Notes under the pieces: model-generated | Database searches by the model: none | The model's input: the letters and a program-made list of their open reading frames with translations, nothing else | What the model was told of the DNA's origin: nothing | From: Quercus robur | Taxonomy: Eukaryota; Streptophyta; Magnoliopsida; Fagales; Fagaceae | Assembly: GCF_932294415.1 (NCBI RefSeq) | Contig: NC_065541.1 | Coordinates: forward strand, 31,418,790-31,482,789 | Direction of reading: 5' to 3' | Length of the DNA stretch: 64,000 nucleotides | Program-made: the position numbers and the translations under genes | Part shown: one piece after another, positions 24,071-36,923 of the stretch | Position numbering within the stretch: the stretch's first letter is position 1 | Layout: each line of letters opens with the position of its first letter

Positions 24071-27000
24071 TTAAGAAATGAGGCCGGCCAACAAGGAGCC
24101 ATTTGGAGGAATGACAGGCATAGTTGAAGAAGAAAGAATCCTCTGCCTTTTGACCTTCAAATCCTGCAAAGCTTTGTGAGCACGAGCCAAAATTTCCTCA
24201 GCAACAACAATCTCAACATCTATGCTCCTGGAGGTTTGCCTCTGAAACAGCATGTGGGCCAATAGGCGCAAATGATCCAGCAAAAAAGACAAATTGAACT
24301 TGGCCTCTAGAAGGTCTTGGACCGACCCTCTCCATTCCAAAAGCTTTTCTTCAGATAAAGAGTCCACAGAAGAATCCCTCAACGAAACCAGCACAGCACA
24401 TAGCAACTTCATCAAAATATTACCTAGAAAAACGCCTCCCCTAAAACCGCTGGTGAAATCTCCATGACTCTTGAGCAAACTTTCTAACAGCGGCAGGCCT
24501 TCAACAGCCACGGAGAAATGTAGGAAGCTGCCATAAGAAGACCCAAAAGAGTAGAAGTGGCTGGCGAGAAGGCTGTTGAATTCCATAAGATCAAAATGAG
24601 CTAAGAAGGAGGAAAGCCTTGAATCAAGATCTGGAGTAGCCACTCCTGGAGCATCCCTCATTACTGTGTCCCCGCCTACAGAAACTGGAAAACTTGCAGC
24701 CTTTGGTTTTGTCTGAAGATTAGCAATTTGAACAGATCTCACAACTCCCTCAAGAATAGCAAGCTCAGAATCTCTAATGCCTGTGTCAACATTCACAAAA
24801 GAAAAGAGAAAGGGAGAACAAATTTAGTCTTAAAAAGAAAAGAAAAGGGGAGGAGTGACAAAAAAGAAAAGAAAAGAAAAGAAGAGCAAACCAATACCAG
24901 CTTCTTGAGGCGGGGCCTCTTCCTCCTTCTCCTCTAATTTCTTCGAAGATTTTGGGAAAGGACATAAAGCAAGTTGAAGAAAGGGTGAAGAACCTGTGGC
25001 GAAACGGCTAAAGAAGGAAGAGATGTAGGGGGCTTTGCCATGGAAGAAGAAAAAGAAAAGGGTATAGGGAAAGAAAGAAAGAAAGAAAAAGGAAATACAG
25101 TGGGAATAATCTACACTCACCTTCCAAGTTTTCTGATTCCAAGGAGAAGGAAACACTGGGAGAGACCTCACACTGGCTTGACCTAAAAGGAGAAAGGAAA
25201 GAAGAAACTCAAAAAAAAGAAAAAAAGGGGAACAAAGAGAAATAGAGATGAAACACTATTTTAAAGGGAAATACGGCTCACTTGTTTGTTTGAATAAAGG
25301 TGTGCCTCCCAAAGTCTCTTTACCTGACAATGTTTGAGGAAACACGATTCTGATGGGACTGGGAGTGCGCTCAAGCTGAGGACTGTGAGATGCAGGGATC
25401 TTGGAAGCTTCGGGATCCTGAGAAGTTTGGGCACCCTGCATCGGTTGCCCAGTCTCCTCAGCCAGACCACCACTAGGGGGCTCCTCCTCCATAATGGGAA
25501 ATTCAATAGAAAGGGTTGTAACAGTTTCTTCTTCCAGAACTTTGCCGGTCATAGGAGGGGACACCTCCACCTAAAGAGAAAAGAAAGGAAAAAGCAAACA
25601 GTAATAAGTGAAGACAACGGGGTGATACAGACAACACAGTACCAGAGCAAACGGAGAAGCATGAACAAGGGAAACCCATACCACATCGTCACCAGACGAT
25701 TGACTTTTGCCCTTCTTGAAGTCCGACTTGCGTTTGGACTGCAAAGGAAACAATCACTCGTTAGCTAAAAAAGAGGAAGTAACTGCAACAATATGAACAA
25801 ATGAAAAAGAGAGAAGAAGGAAAGAGGTCTTGCCCTTCTCTCTCTCCCTACAGATTCTTTGGAGGTCTTTTGCTTACTACGAGTACGCCCAGAGGGTCCT
25901 AAGGGGGGCTGGGATACAAAATCAGAGGATCCTAAAGGACCATGGACTGAAGAAGTCACAGGAACTTGGGAAAAAGAAGACTCTACCTTGGTCTTCTTCC
26001 GGGTCCTTGAAGCCAAAGGTTACCCGACTTCCTTGTCTTCCTGGGATACCAAATGTGTCTGGGATTTCCCAGTTTTTCTCCTTTTTGCCCCAGGACCAGT
26101 CTTCACACCTTCTGTACTTTCCTTAACATCAACTGTTTTCATCTTTTTCGGCCTAACATCCTTGCCTTTACTTGAAGCGGTAGCAGCACCTATTGTCTCC
26201 ACTGCACCTTTCTTAATAGGTACTCCGGGGGAAGTACCAATAATAAGACCGCAACCCAACCAAGTTCCAGGAAAATCTTGTGCATATGTCACCCAACCTC
26301 CCCTGGAGGCATGCCATTCTGCAAACCTAGTCTTGCTACTTACGGCAGCAGAAACAATCCCAGCAGTAGGTAGGGATAAACGTCTATTGGATGTCGGAGC
26401 AGAGGCAATACTAAGACTAGGGGTTTCCCGAACTGAACTAGAGCCAACATAATCAACAAAAGACTTTTGTATTCTTCTCCAGTAACCAGCATAACCGTTA
26501 GAAGCAAAAACTCATCTTTGAGAGTTAGGCATTGCAAACTGAGGGCTTCTCCGTGACCAATAAGAGAAGGCCTGCAGCCTCAAGAAAGGATCCAAAGAAG
26601 GAAGGGACAACACTATATCCTTAAAAATTGGTGGAATGTCCTGGTCAAAACCAAACTGCCGGAGCACCCGGTGTGCTGAATAATGGGTATATCTTGGACC
26701 ACTCAAAGAAGGCACAGGAAGCCAAGAGGGGCTAATGCAAGCAAGATAAGCCAGACTGCCCTCATCACCACGACGTAGATCAAAAGTATTACCTGTAGAA
26801 GATAAAAAGGAAGACAACACAAAGTCGCACGCAAAGCCAGGACCAAACTCACGAGGAGATCTCCAACATAAATTTTCTGCTTGATCAAATAACTCAACAA
26901 GGTTGAGGCCACCCCCTTTCAAATTGATCCAACAAAAGATAATAGGGAAAGCATCAGTCAAATTACCACAAAGACCCTTCACTATATCAGGGGATCCTTG

Positions 27001-28050
27001 GAATTTATTCTTTACAAACTTCAAATTCCTACACTTAGCCAAAGTGGCTGAAGAACGGTCCCACATGAAAATTTGAAGAATAGCACAGTGAAGAAACGAA
27101 GTAATCACATAACAAGAATCACCCTCGGCCTCATCGCCATGAAGCTAATCAAATTGAGAATAAACATGGCCCAAAAACAGAGGGGCTAAAGGGTATTGAG
27201 TATCTCGAGCTAACTTGATCGCTAACGAAAAGAAGGAAGATTTAACCCCATACCCAGGGAACTCACTGAACAAAAATTTGCTAAGCCAGAATGCTAAGAA
27301 ATCAGCCCACCTAACTTCTTTATTTTTCTCATGGGAACGGGTTATTACCCATCTCCCCATTCTGGTCGGCTTACCACCGGGAGAGGCAGTGCAACCACCG
27401 AAATGGCTAAACAGTTTATCTTCCACCGCAAGATCCTCTTCAGAAAGGCTGATATCAAAAGGACTCTCATCACCAAATACTGGGAGAAGGAAGTTATTAA
27501 CCACATCCTCCAGGGTAATCATCAACTCACCAACAGAAAAGAAAAAAGTATGAAGAGAAGGCCACCAACGGCGTACCAGATGCCTGAGCCCTTTGGCGTC
27601 TCTAAAACCCTCGAGATTTCTGGAAATTGCCACCATTTTTAGGATACCAGCGCGCTCTAGGCTACCCACAAACTCCGCATCAGATAGTTCCTTATCTACC
27701 CAGATGGGCCAACCTTGGATTTTCCCAGGAACAAAATCGAAAAAGATAGGTACCGCCTCTCGAATTCCTTGTCTAATCTGAAGGTCAAAAATCTCTCTAG
27801 GGTTTGGAACCTGGGCGGAACCAGCAAAACCCGCCTGGTCAGAAAACATCCAGGCATGAGGAGACGGAGGAGCCTCGCCATGAGATACCTGAGGAAAAAA
27901 TAGACTGGGAGAGTACCAGGGGTCTCGTAAAGGAAAGGCCGGATGCTCAATGACTTCGTGAGACTCACTCAGAGCAGAACTAGAAGAACCTTCGCCCTCA
28001 GAAGGGCTTGGGGTGCGCTCTCTTCTTTTTTGAGAAGAAGAAGAAGCCAT
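24071..28050 (-). mobile_element. Antisense coding region of element 1 with a plant mobile domain
   Basis: On the minus strand, from an ATG at 28050, the DNA reads as a plant mobile domain (PMD, aminotransferase-like) protein. An acidic, Ser-rich N-terminus is followed by RRWWPSLHTFFFSVGELMIT and LEDVVNNFLLPVFGDESPF. Further on, about 26.5-27.1 kb, there is a second PMD-like part with YSAHRVLRQFGFDQDIP. Later blocks are Lys/Arg-rich (about 25.8-26.3 kb) and helical with Leu-rich and Glu-rich segments (24.07-24.8 kb). The blocks are separated, which fits both introns and decay; I do not join them. Antisense ORFs are known from Tat elements, and PMD genes are known to occur in plant transposons. 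It is broken. Confidence 0.7.
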
Positions 28051-28572
28051 TGGAACAATGAGAATAATGAGAAGAAAAGGGGATTGAAAGAACGAAAAAG
28101 GGAAGACAGGAATAACAAACTGTCTGATAAGAGAGAAAAGAGACCCAAGAATGAAAGACTCAGAGAAGCAAAGTGATAATGTGAAGCGGCCACAATAAAA
28201 GCGCAAAGAGCAGTTGAAGAAGACAGTGTATGGAAAGACGCGCCAGTTGCCAAAAAATTTAATTTTGAAGAAGAGATTAATTAGCAGTTATTAATGGAAG
28301 TTACGGGGAACGAGAAAGGTGGGTAAAAGAAATTTTACTCCAAATACTCAACTGCCACGTCCTGTGCAAAGAGAAAATTGTAAAATGAAAGAACACGACA
28401 CACAGCAAAAGACTAAGATGACCAAAAAAAAAAAAAGCAGCAAGAAAGGCCAGGATCCTGAGTAAGAAAGAAGGGAATCCAGGGGTAATTAAAAGAAGAT
28501 CCTACAAAATCTAAGGAACCCTGAATTACTCACGCGTGGGCTTCAAGCAACCCATGAGCTCGGGGGGCTAAA

Positions 28573-29834
28573 TGTTGAGGTCTAAAAAAGATCATAGTGC
28601 CCAAGCCTAAAGAAGTGAGCCAAGCCCAAAAGAAAATAAGCCAAGCCCAAGGAAGCAGGTGCAAGGGGACCACGAAAGAGAAGGAGTGGCAGGCCCAAGA
28701 GGCTTGAAGCCTAAAAGAAGCATCAAGAAGGAAGAGAAGCCCACGTCAAGAGATTGAAGAAAAACAGCCAGGATCCTGAGCGACCACCAAGAGGCGCGGA
28801 TCCTCCTAGGCGCATAAGCAAAGTCAAAGAAAGATTAAGACAGTTCGAAAGAAAAGGACAAAAAGAAAAATAAGAAACAGAGTAGAAGCCACAAGCGCCA
28901 AACGACCCAGCAAGAAAAAAAGAAAGAATCAGTGACCTCTCATGGTGCAAGTGGGAAGCGCCTCGGGGAACCAGAATGGAGAAGAACGAAAAAGGGAATG
29001 GCAACGGATGACTTTCAAACCGGCAGAATGGGATTCTTCCCGGCTAGGAAAAAATGCAAAAAGGAAGAACTGCCAAACGGTGGGATCAAGAAAGGCGTGA
29101 CCTCAGCATATCTCGAAATAGGTAACCAGCCATGGACTTTCAAAGAAATCGAAGCTGAAAAGAAGGGAAGGATGAAAAACAGGGGATAGAACCTGCTGAG
29201 TGATGGGTACGGTACATGCCCTGTTAACCAGAGGACAAAACAGGGGAACCAATGGTTCCCTTGGGACTCCAAAATATCACTATAAAAGGGAGGGAAAGGT
29301 TACGAAGAAGGCAGAGATTGGAGGAGTGAAAAACTATTGATGAAATTCTGTAAAGAAGAGAAAACTCAGGGAAAGTTAGTAACATTACTTCCCGGTACCC
29401 TATAAAAGCTACTGTTGCACATACTCGAATTAAAAAAAAAAATCAAACTTTGCAAGTCTTGAAGGTTGGAATAGCCATTCAAGATTGTAATTTTTGAGCT
29501 TACTTGAACCTTGTATCATGTCTTAGTGAGCGTACTGTAACCATAACAAAGAAAATTTCAATGAAACATTTCTCACTGATTTAAGGATCTTTATAACGTT
29601 GTTTTGTGCTTTTGTTATTTTGATCTCTGCATTTACCTTGTTGTTTTTGATTTGTCTTTCAATACAAATATCCCTGCTTGTCAGTTTACATGTATTGTAG
29701 GAAACATGCCCTGTACACTACTTGATTCTTAAACAGCCTATTAGCTGTGGTGAATCAAAGCCCGGTCCATCAAACCACAAACCATTCGACCTGGGATCCT
29801 TGGGCCTGAGTGTCACAAAAAAGGCACTCTCACA
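28573..29834 (+). repeat. 3' LTR of element 1
   Basis: It is 1,262 bp, starts TGTTGAGGTCTAAAAAAGATC and ends CTCTCACA. It is uninterrupted and closely similar to the 5' LTR. It is preceded by a purine-rich GGGGGGCTAAA tract and followed by the target duplication CCCGT. Confidence 0.9.
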
Positions 29835-29839
29835 CCCGT

Positions 29840-30920
29840 TTATATGATATTTAAGGCACATAAGATCTATAGTATAAGAGTTAATGGTGGGCTTAAGTAA
29901 ACATCTTTTTTTTTTCTTTTTCTTTTTTCAGAAGATGACGAATGTGTTATAATACCATAGTCTGTTGAATAATTTTTCCTTCTTGCTTTTGACATTTGTT
30001 ACATGATCAAAATGAGTTCAAAGATGCCTTCAGAAAAGTTTAAATTTATATTAACAAATTGTATCGATTGATTTGTAACTATAGCGTGAAGACCATGATT
30101 TATTTTACTAGGTAAGTTATGGAGGGGATTCACCCACTAAAACATGCTCCTCCAATTAAAAAGAAATGCCAATTAACCTTTTTTTTTTAAGATCAATGCC
30201 AATTAACCTTAAGATTATTCATAACATGCATACAATAATTCGAAACTTTGTAGGACCGCAATGTTATATTTTGCCATTTGTACGTACCAAGGTAAAATCA
30301 GTGTCGATTCTTAAAAAAAAAAAAAAAAAGGTAAAATCAGTGTCCTATAGAGAGAGAGAGAGAGAAAAAAAAAAAAAGAGTAAAATCTGTGTATTAACGT
30401 ATAGTTACTGTATGGCATATACGCCCAAAAAATATAGTTTGAAATAATACAATTCTCAAAAAAAAAAAAAAATGAAATAATACAATTTTTTTTAAGTAAA
30501 AATATATATTTCTAAAACTTCTATAGAATTATTTTATAGTACAATTATTTTAAGGACAGAGTAATTCTTAGGTACTCTTAGAGTACGAAAAATGGTAGTG
30601 TTTTTTCCTCTCACATTCATGATGAGGTCCAACTTTAATAAAAATCTTATTTACTTTCTAAAAAAAGTAGAGGTAATTTATTAAACTATACAAGTAAGAA
30701 CTTACATATATTTTGCAATGTCTCATAAAATAAATCAAAACATGTAAATTGAGACAAATAAAAAATATAAAACAATAAAGGAATAATGCACACCACAGGT
30801 TTAGAGGAATCATTTGCTACTTACTTCTTACAAGCTACAACATGTAAAAGTTCCTAACTTTAAACTAATTAAAAATTTATCAGATAATGGCTGCCATCTG
30901 ATTGAGAGCAAAGAGTAAAC
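29840..30920. other. Gene-free AT-rich spacer between the two gypsy elements
   Basis: This is the continuation of the DNA at 14132-14870 before element 1 landed. It holds A- and T-runs and a GA microsatellite near 30349-30364, with no gene. A near-palindrome GTACTCTTAGAGTAC lies near 30574-30588. Confidence 0.55.
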
Positions 30921-30925
30921 CTTAA

Positions 30926-31424
30926 TGATGGGTAAAAATTTGTGCAACATTTGGGCCTGACGGATTCTTAATCATGGGCCGACATTAAGCAGGGGCCCAA
31001 GGCTTAGCCTCGCTTAAAATGCTTGATACGCACGTTTAAAATCCAAGGGATCCCAGAAAATCAGGAAGTCCGCGCTAGGGCAATTCTAGATGATCCGCCT
31101 TAATGAAGAAACTCGCCCTATAAGGAAATATTTGCCCATCACGTTTGGGATTTCAGAGTCCTACAAGGAAACGACTTCTAGTCCAAGGAGGAAAAACCGA
31201 CTTTCTTCTACTATAAATGCTTGAATACTCTCGCAAATCAAGGTACGCAAAAAACACCCTCTCTAGCACTCTAGAGTGGAGAACAATTCTAACTTGATTG
31301 TCGGAGGGTATTTGGTCGACACCACACCGGTGCCCATGACGAGATCACTTTCTTTTTCTTTGCAGGTTGTTAGTTGCGGCGAGCGTGGACTGTGCGGCTC
31401 ACTGGTGATTTCACGCCATCATCA
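30926..31424 (+). repeat. 5' LTR of element 2
   Basis: It is 499 bp with ends TGATGGG...CATCATCA and a TATA box CTATAAATGC near 31211. The phrase GCACGTTTAAAATC and the GC-rich end TTAGTTGCGGCGAGCGTGGA are shared with the 3' LTR. Confidence 0.93.
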
Positions 31425-31444
31425 GTTGGCACCGTCTGTGAGGA
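31425..31444 (+). other. Primer binding region of element 2
   Basis: GTTGGCACCGTCTGTGAGGA follows the LTR directly. It resembles the GGCGCCGTCTGTGGG phrase found at this position in many plant gypsy elements. Confidence 0.6.
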
Positions 31445-31483
31445 ACGCGAAAAGGATTATCGCCTCCCGGACATAAGAGTTGC

Positions 31484-32820
31484 ATGGTACTCACTCGTTC
31501 AATGGCCACCACCAGTAACGCCCAAGGAGACGAACTGCCAAGATCTACCGCACTGGAAAGGCAGGTCCAGACCCTCATGACGGTGGTCGAACGACTCACA
31601 AAGCAGAATCATGATTTGGAGGAACAGCTACAACAAAGGGATGTAGGACCTAACCCTCAAGAACGAAACCAGGAAGGTGATAGTGCCGAGCGAAGGGAGT
31701 GGGAGAATCCAGAGGACAACAACATCCCAAGCCGACAGGAGCGGCAAAACGAGAGCCTTCTGTCTCTCACGGATCTTGCTCCCCCACCTATCATAGTGAA
31801 GATGCAGGCGATGAAGGAGCAGATGGAGGTCATGATGAACGCCCTGAAGGGGCGGGTATCCTCCGACCTCGACGATTTAGTGAACAGGACCAACTCACCA
31901 TTCACTACGTCCGTCAACTCATCCCCCCTGCCACCGAAGTTTCGAATGCCTCAGATCGAAAGTTACGACGGGGTCAAAGACCCCCTTGATCATCTAGAGA
32001 CCTTCAAGACCCTGATGCACCTTTAGGGGGTACCTGACGAGATCATGTGCAGAGTGTTCCCAACCACACTGAAGGGACCTGCGAGGGTTTGGTTCGGTAG
32101 ACTGACACCGAATTCCATCAATACTTTCAAGGAGTTGAGCGCCCAGTTCACCTCCCACTTCATTGGCGGACATCGGTACAAGAGGTCCACCGCGTGCTTG
32201 ATGAGCATCAAGCAACGAGAAGACGAGACGTTGCGAGCCTACATAACCTGCTTCAACAAAGAAGCCCTTTCGATCGACGAAGCGGATGATAAGATACTGG
32301 TAGCCGCATTTACAAGCGGGTTGAGGAAGGGGAAGTTCTTGTTTTCCTTGTACAAGAACGACCCGAAGACCATGGCGGATGTACTCTATAGGGCTACCAA
32401 GTATATGAATACAGAAGACGCACTGTTGGCCCGCGAAGAGAAACCTAAGAAGAGGGAGAGGCAGGAGGATATGCGACAAGATAGGGGGCGAAAGGTCGCT
32501 AGAACCGGGGATCAGCGTGATGACAGGCGCTTCAGACCCCCCATAGGAAGATTCACCAATTTCACCCCATTAACCGCCCCAATCGACCAAGTACTGATGC
32601 AAATCAAAGATAAAGGAGCATTGACATTCCCAGGGAAGTTGAAAGGAGATCCCAACAAACGACCGAGGGACAAGTATTGTCGCTTTCACCGGGACCACGG
32701 GCATGACACTGCCAACTGCTACGACCTGAAGCAGCAGATTGAGGCACTGATCAGACAGGGAAAGTTACAAAGGTTCGTTAGCAGGGAAAAGACCGACAAA
32801 CCGGAAGAGCAGACCCCATG
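31484..32820 (+). mobile_element. gag region of element 2
   Basis: An N-terminal coiled-coil stretch is followed by a Retrotrans_gag domain (FPTTLKGPARVWFGRL and NTFKELSAQFTSHFIGGHRY) and a basic region. A nucleocapsid-like end follows, with CRFHRDHGHDTANC. It belongs to a fossil with few breaks. Confidence 0.88.
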
Positions 32821-32859
32821 ACGGGAGAACGAGCGCCCCAGACCACTAATAGGGGACAT

Positions 32860-35800
32860 TCCGATGATAATAGGGGGCACAGTTGCAGCCGGGTCTTCCA
32901 AAAAAGCCCGCAAAACCTACCTTAGGACAGTTCATAGCATCCAACTCACAGGATCCATACCGAAGATGCCACGAATAGGTAACCCCGTCGTACACTTTTC
33001 AGAGGATGATGCTCGGAGACTCCACCATCCTCATGACGATGCACTGGTGGTCAGCCTACAGATTGGTGATTATAATATGCATCGGGTACTCGTCGACAAC
33101 GGCAGCTCAGCGGACATCCTGTACTATCCAGCGTTCCAACAGATAAGAATTGACAGGGAACTATTGTCCCCAACGAACGCCCCACTCGTAGGATTTGGGG
33201 GCGCAAAGATATTCCCTTTGGGCGCAATAACTGTAACAGTGACAGCAGGTGACTATCCTCAGCAAATCACCAAGGAAGTAACATTTCTCGTGGTCGACTG
33301 CTCGTCCGCCTACAACGCTATCCTCGGTCGACCAACTCTCAATTCCTGGAAGGCGGTAACTTCGACGTACCACCTAATGATTAAATTCCCGACGGAGTAC
33401 GGGGTAGGAGAGCTACGGGGAAATCAAGTCGCTGCCCGAGAGTGCTATATTGCCATGATAGAAATGGAGGATCAACAGCAGACGATGTGTATCGGGAAAC
33501 AGAAAGTAACGGCAGACCCAGTTGAAGAGCTAGAAGAAGTAAGACTGGATGACGCACGGCCTGAACGGATGACCAAAATCGGCACGCTAGCCAGTTGGCC
33601 GGTGCGACAGACGATCACCACTTTCCTAAGAAGTAACCAAGACGTCTTCGCATGGAACCATGAAGACATGCCGGGTATTGACCCGTCAATCATGGTCCAC
33701 AGGTTGAATGTGTCACCCTCTTTTCCTCCAGTCCGGCAAAAGAAACGAGCCTTCGCCCAGGAGCGGGATAAGGCCATAGTCGAGGAAGTTCAGAAGTTAC
33801 TAGGGGCAGGTTTCATCAGAGAAGTATACTATCCTGACTGGCTGGCGAACGTCGTTATGGTGAAGAAGGCAAACGGGAATTGGCGGATGTGTGTAGACTT
33901 CACGGACCTCAACAGAGCTTGCCCCAAAGACAGCTACCCGCTCCCACGGATAGATACCCTGGTGGATTCAACTGCAAGACATCAGCTCCTAAGCTTCATG
34001 GACGCTTTCTCGGGCTACAACCAGATCCGGATGGATGTATCTGATCAAGAAAAAACCTCCTTCATCACCAGCCAGGGATTATTCTGCTACAAGGTAATGC
34101 CTTTCGGACTCAAGAACGCCGGAGCAACGTACCAGAGGCTAATGAACAAGATGTTTGCACGTCAGATAGGCAGGAACGTTCAGGTTTACGTTGACGACAT
34201 GTTAGTCAAAAGCCTGCGCGAAAAAGATCATCTAGACGACCTCCGAGAAACGTTCGACACACTTCGGTAGTTCAACATGAAGCTAAACCCGAGCAAGTGT
34301 GCGTTCGGGGTCACGGCAGGAAAGTTCCTGGGTTTTATGGTGTCCCAGAGAGGAATAGAAGTCAACCCGGAGAAGGTAAGAGCCATAATGGAGTTAGAAC
34401 CCCCGAGGACGGTCAAAGAAGTCCAGAGTTTAAATGGAAAGATTGCGGCCCTAAACAGATTCGTCTCAAGGGCGACAGACAGGTGCTTACCATTCTTCCG
34501 AACCTTAAGAAAGTCATTTGAGTGGACAGATGAATGCCAAGCGGCCTTCAACGACTTAAAGACGTATCTCTCATCTCCTCCATTACTCAGTCCTTCCGTG
34601 CAAGGTGAAGAACTCTACCTTTACTTAGCAGTCTCGCATGCCGCAGTAAGTGCAGCTTTAGTAAGGGAGGAGGAAGGGATACAAAAACCTATCTATTTTA
34701 CCAGCCGTGCACTCCGTGGTGCAGAGGAGAGGTACCCCCAGATGGAGAAGTGGGCTTTTGCATTAGTAATAGCTGCGCGAAGACTTAAGCCGTACTTCCA
34801 GGCACACACAATCATTGTCTTAATAGACAAGCCACTAAGGAAAGCTATGAACAGCCCGGAAGTAGCAGGAAGAATGGCCTTGTGGGCAATAGAGCTAAGC
34901 GAGTTCGACATTCAGTACCGCCCACGGACGGCCATGAAAGGACAGGCAGTAGCTGACTTCATTGCCGAATTTACACTCGGGGAGGACCAATTGGAAGAAG
35001 TAAAGGAACAGTGGAAAATCTATACTGACGGGTCGTCAAACAGGCGAGCCGGAGGAGCTGGGGTCGTAATACAAACTCCGCGGGGAGACACGATACGATG
35101 CATGATCCGCCTGGATTTTCCAATAACCAACAACGAGGCAGAGTATGAGGCCTTGATAGCAGGACTAGACCTTGCAAAGGCTGCGGGAGCGGAGAACGTA
35201 ATTGTCCATTGCGATTCGCAAGTAGTAACAAGTCAGATCAATGGCGACTACGAGTGCAAAAACGATAGAATGAAGAAATATTTAGAAGAAGTGAAGTACC
35301 AGATCAATAGCATTGAAGTCGAATTCGTTCAAATCCCGAGGGAAGAGAATGGGTGGGCTGACCAACTAGTAAAGTCTGCATCAGCCGAGTTCGTAGTAGT
35401 CCCCGAACAGGTATTGTCGTTCGTGCAAACATCCTCATTAATCGATAACGAAACAAGCATGCAGGTTGAGGACTCTGAGTGTGACTGGACTACGCCATTA
35501 ATCGCCTACCTAAAGGCCGGGATGTTACCGGATGAGAAAGGTGCCGCCAGAAAATTGAAGGTCTAGGCATAATGGTTCGTGCTGATAAAAGACATCTTAT
35601 ATAAAAGAGGTTTTTCTCGACCATACCTAAGGTGTTTGTGCAAAGAAGAGGCGAATTATGTAATGAGAGAGGTGCACGAGGGTATCTGCGGAAACCACTC
35701 GGGGGCGCGATCATTGGTACATAAACTGATCCGTGCAGGGTACTACTGGCCTACAATGATGAAGGATGCGCAAGCCTGTGTCCAATCTTGCGACAAATGC

Positions 35801-36721
35801 CAGAGGTTCAGCAATTTCATCAGGCAGCCGTCCGAAGAGCTGACACCTATGACGGCACCCTGGCCGTTTACGCAATGGGGACTTAACATTATGGGCCCCT
35901 TTCCTACAGCAGTCAGGCAGTTAAAATTCTTGGTCGTCGGCATAGACTACTTCACCAAGTGGGTCGAGACGGAAGCCTTAGCCACCATCACGGAGAAAAA
36001 CATTCGAAGTTTTGTCTGGAGAAACATCATATGCAGGTACGGGATACCCAGGGTATTGGTCTCTGACAACGGCAAACAGTTCGACAACAATGCTTTCCGA
36101 GACTTCTGCGCAGAACTAGGGATCAGGAATCATTACTTGTCACCCGCACACCCACAGGCAAACGGGCAGGTAGAGGTCACAAACCGGTCCCTACTCAAGA
36201 TAATCAAGACCCGTCTTGAAGGAGCAAAAGGCATATGGCCAGACGAACTACCTAGTGTCCTATGGGCATACCGGACCACAGCAAGAACACCCACTGGAGA
36301 AACACCTTTCCGACTTGCGTATGGGACAGAAGCTGTCATCCCTGCAGAAGTGGGGGTCACCAGCTACCGGGTGGAGAGCTACGACGAAGATGTAAACAAA
36401 GAAGCTATGCGCCTCCAACTTGATCTACTGGACGAAGTCAGATCGACGGCTGAGCAAAGGCTAGCGCGCTATCAGAATCTCATGGCGAGACACTACAACA
36501 GCAAAGTAAGGCATAGGGACTTCAGGGTCGGGGACCTAGTGTTGCGGAAGGTAATGGGCGCCGCCAGAGATTCCTCACAAGGAAAACTCGGCCCCAACTG
36601 GGAAGGACCCTACAGAATCACGTCATGGCGAAGGAAAGGCACCTACCACCTTGAGACATTGGATGGACGAAAGCTACAGCACCCATGGAACTCAGAGCAT
36701 CTTCGGAAGTACTACCCGTAG
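32860..36721 (+). mobile_element. pol region of element 2: protease, RT, two RNase H, integrase
   Basis: The aspartic protease lies near 33.08 kb (VLVDNGSSADILYYPAF). RT spans about 33.8-34.5 kb, with MCVDFTDLNRACPKDSYPLP, FMDAFSGYNQIRMD and YVDDMLVKS. The RNase H / connection lies at about 34.5-34.95 kb. The archaeal-type RNase H lies at about 35.0-35.4 kb, with IYTDGSSNRRAGGAG and NNEAEYEALIAGLDLA. Integrase spans about 35.65-36.7 kb, with the HHCC-like zinc part, VSDNGKQF, HPQANGQVEVTNRSLLK and a C-terminal GPYRITSWRRKGTY region. Catalytic motifs are recognisable throughout. The double RNase H is the Tat hallmark. Confidence 0.92.
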
Positions 36722-36923
36722 AAAGAAGAAGAATATGAGAAAGATTTTCAATTATTTATTTTTCTGTTAACTTTTACTACGTTTTCTCCAACTTTTGATA
36801 CAATCTTTTTTGTGCCTTTTTAAGCCTAAGGGGGCAGGCACTTGGTTTTTTTTTTTTTTTATTCATTTATTTAAATATTCACAGACAATTTAATTTTTTC
36901 ATGGATGTGGATATGCTACAAAG

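Larger units (their letters stand above)
14871..29834 (+). mobile_element. Gypsy LTR retrotransposon, Tat lineage (element 1), broken
   Basis: The element is about 15.0 kb and bounded by the target duplication CCCGT (14866-14870 and 29835-29839). LTRs of about 1.26 kb start TGTTGAG and end CTCTCACA. The order is 5' LTR, primer binding region, gag, protease, RT, RNase H, a second archaeal-type RNase H, integrase, a non-coding spacer, an antisense coding region, a polypurine tract (GGGGGGCTAAA before 28573) and 3' LTR. The second RNase H and antisense coding region mark the Tat lineage of Ty3/gypsy. The gag-pol part is broken in many places (about eight or more), so this is a fossil. The LTRs differ by a few per cent by eye, indicating a moderately recent insertion. 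A copia-type solo LTR has inserted into its 5' LTR. Confidence 0.9.

Noticed and set aside
24071-28050. Treating the antisense PMD region as a host MAIN/MAIL gene
   Set aside because: It lies wholly between integrase and the 3' LTR of a gypsy element with matching target duplications, so it belongs to the element.
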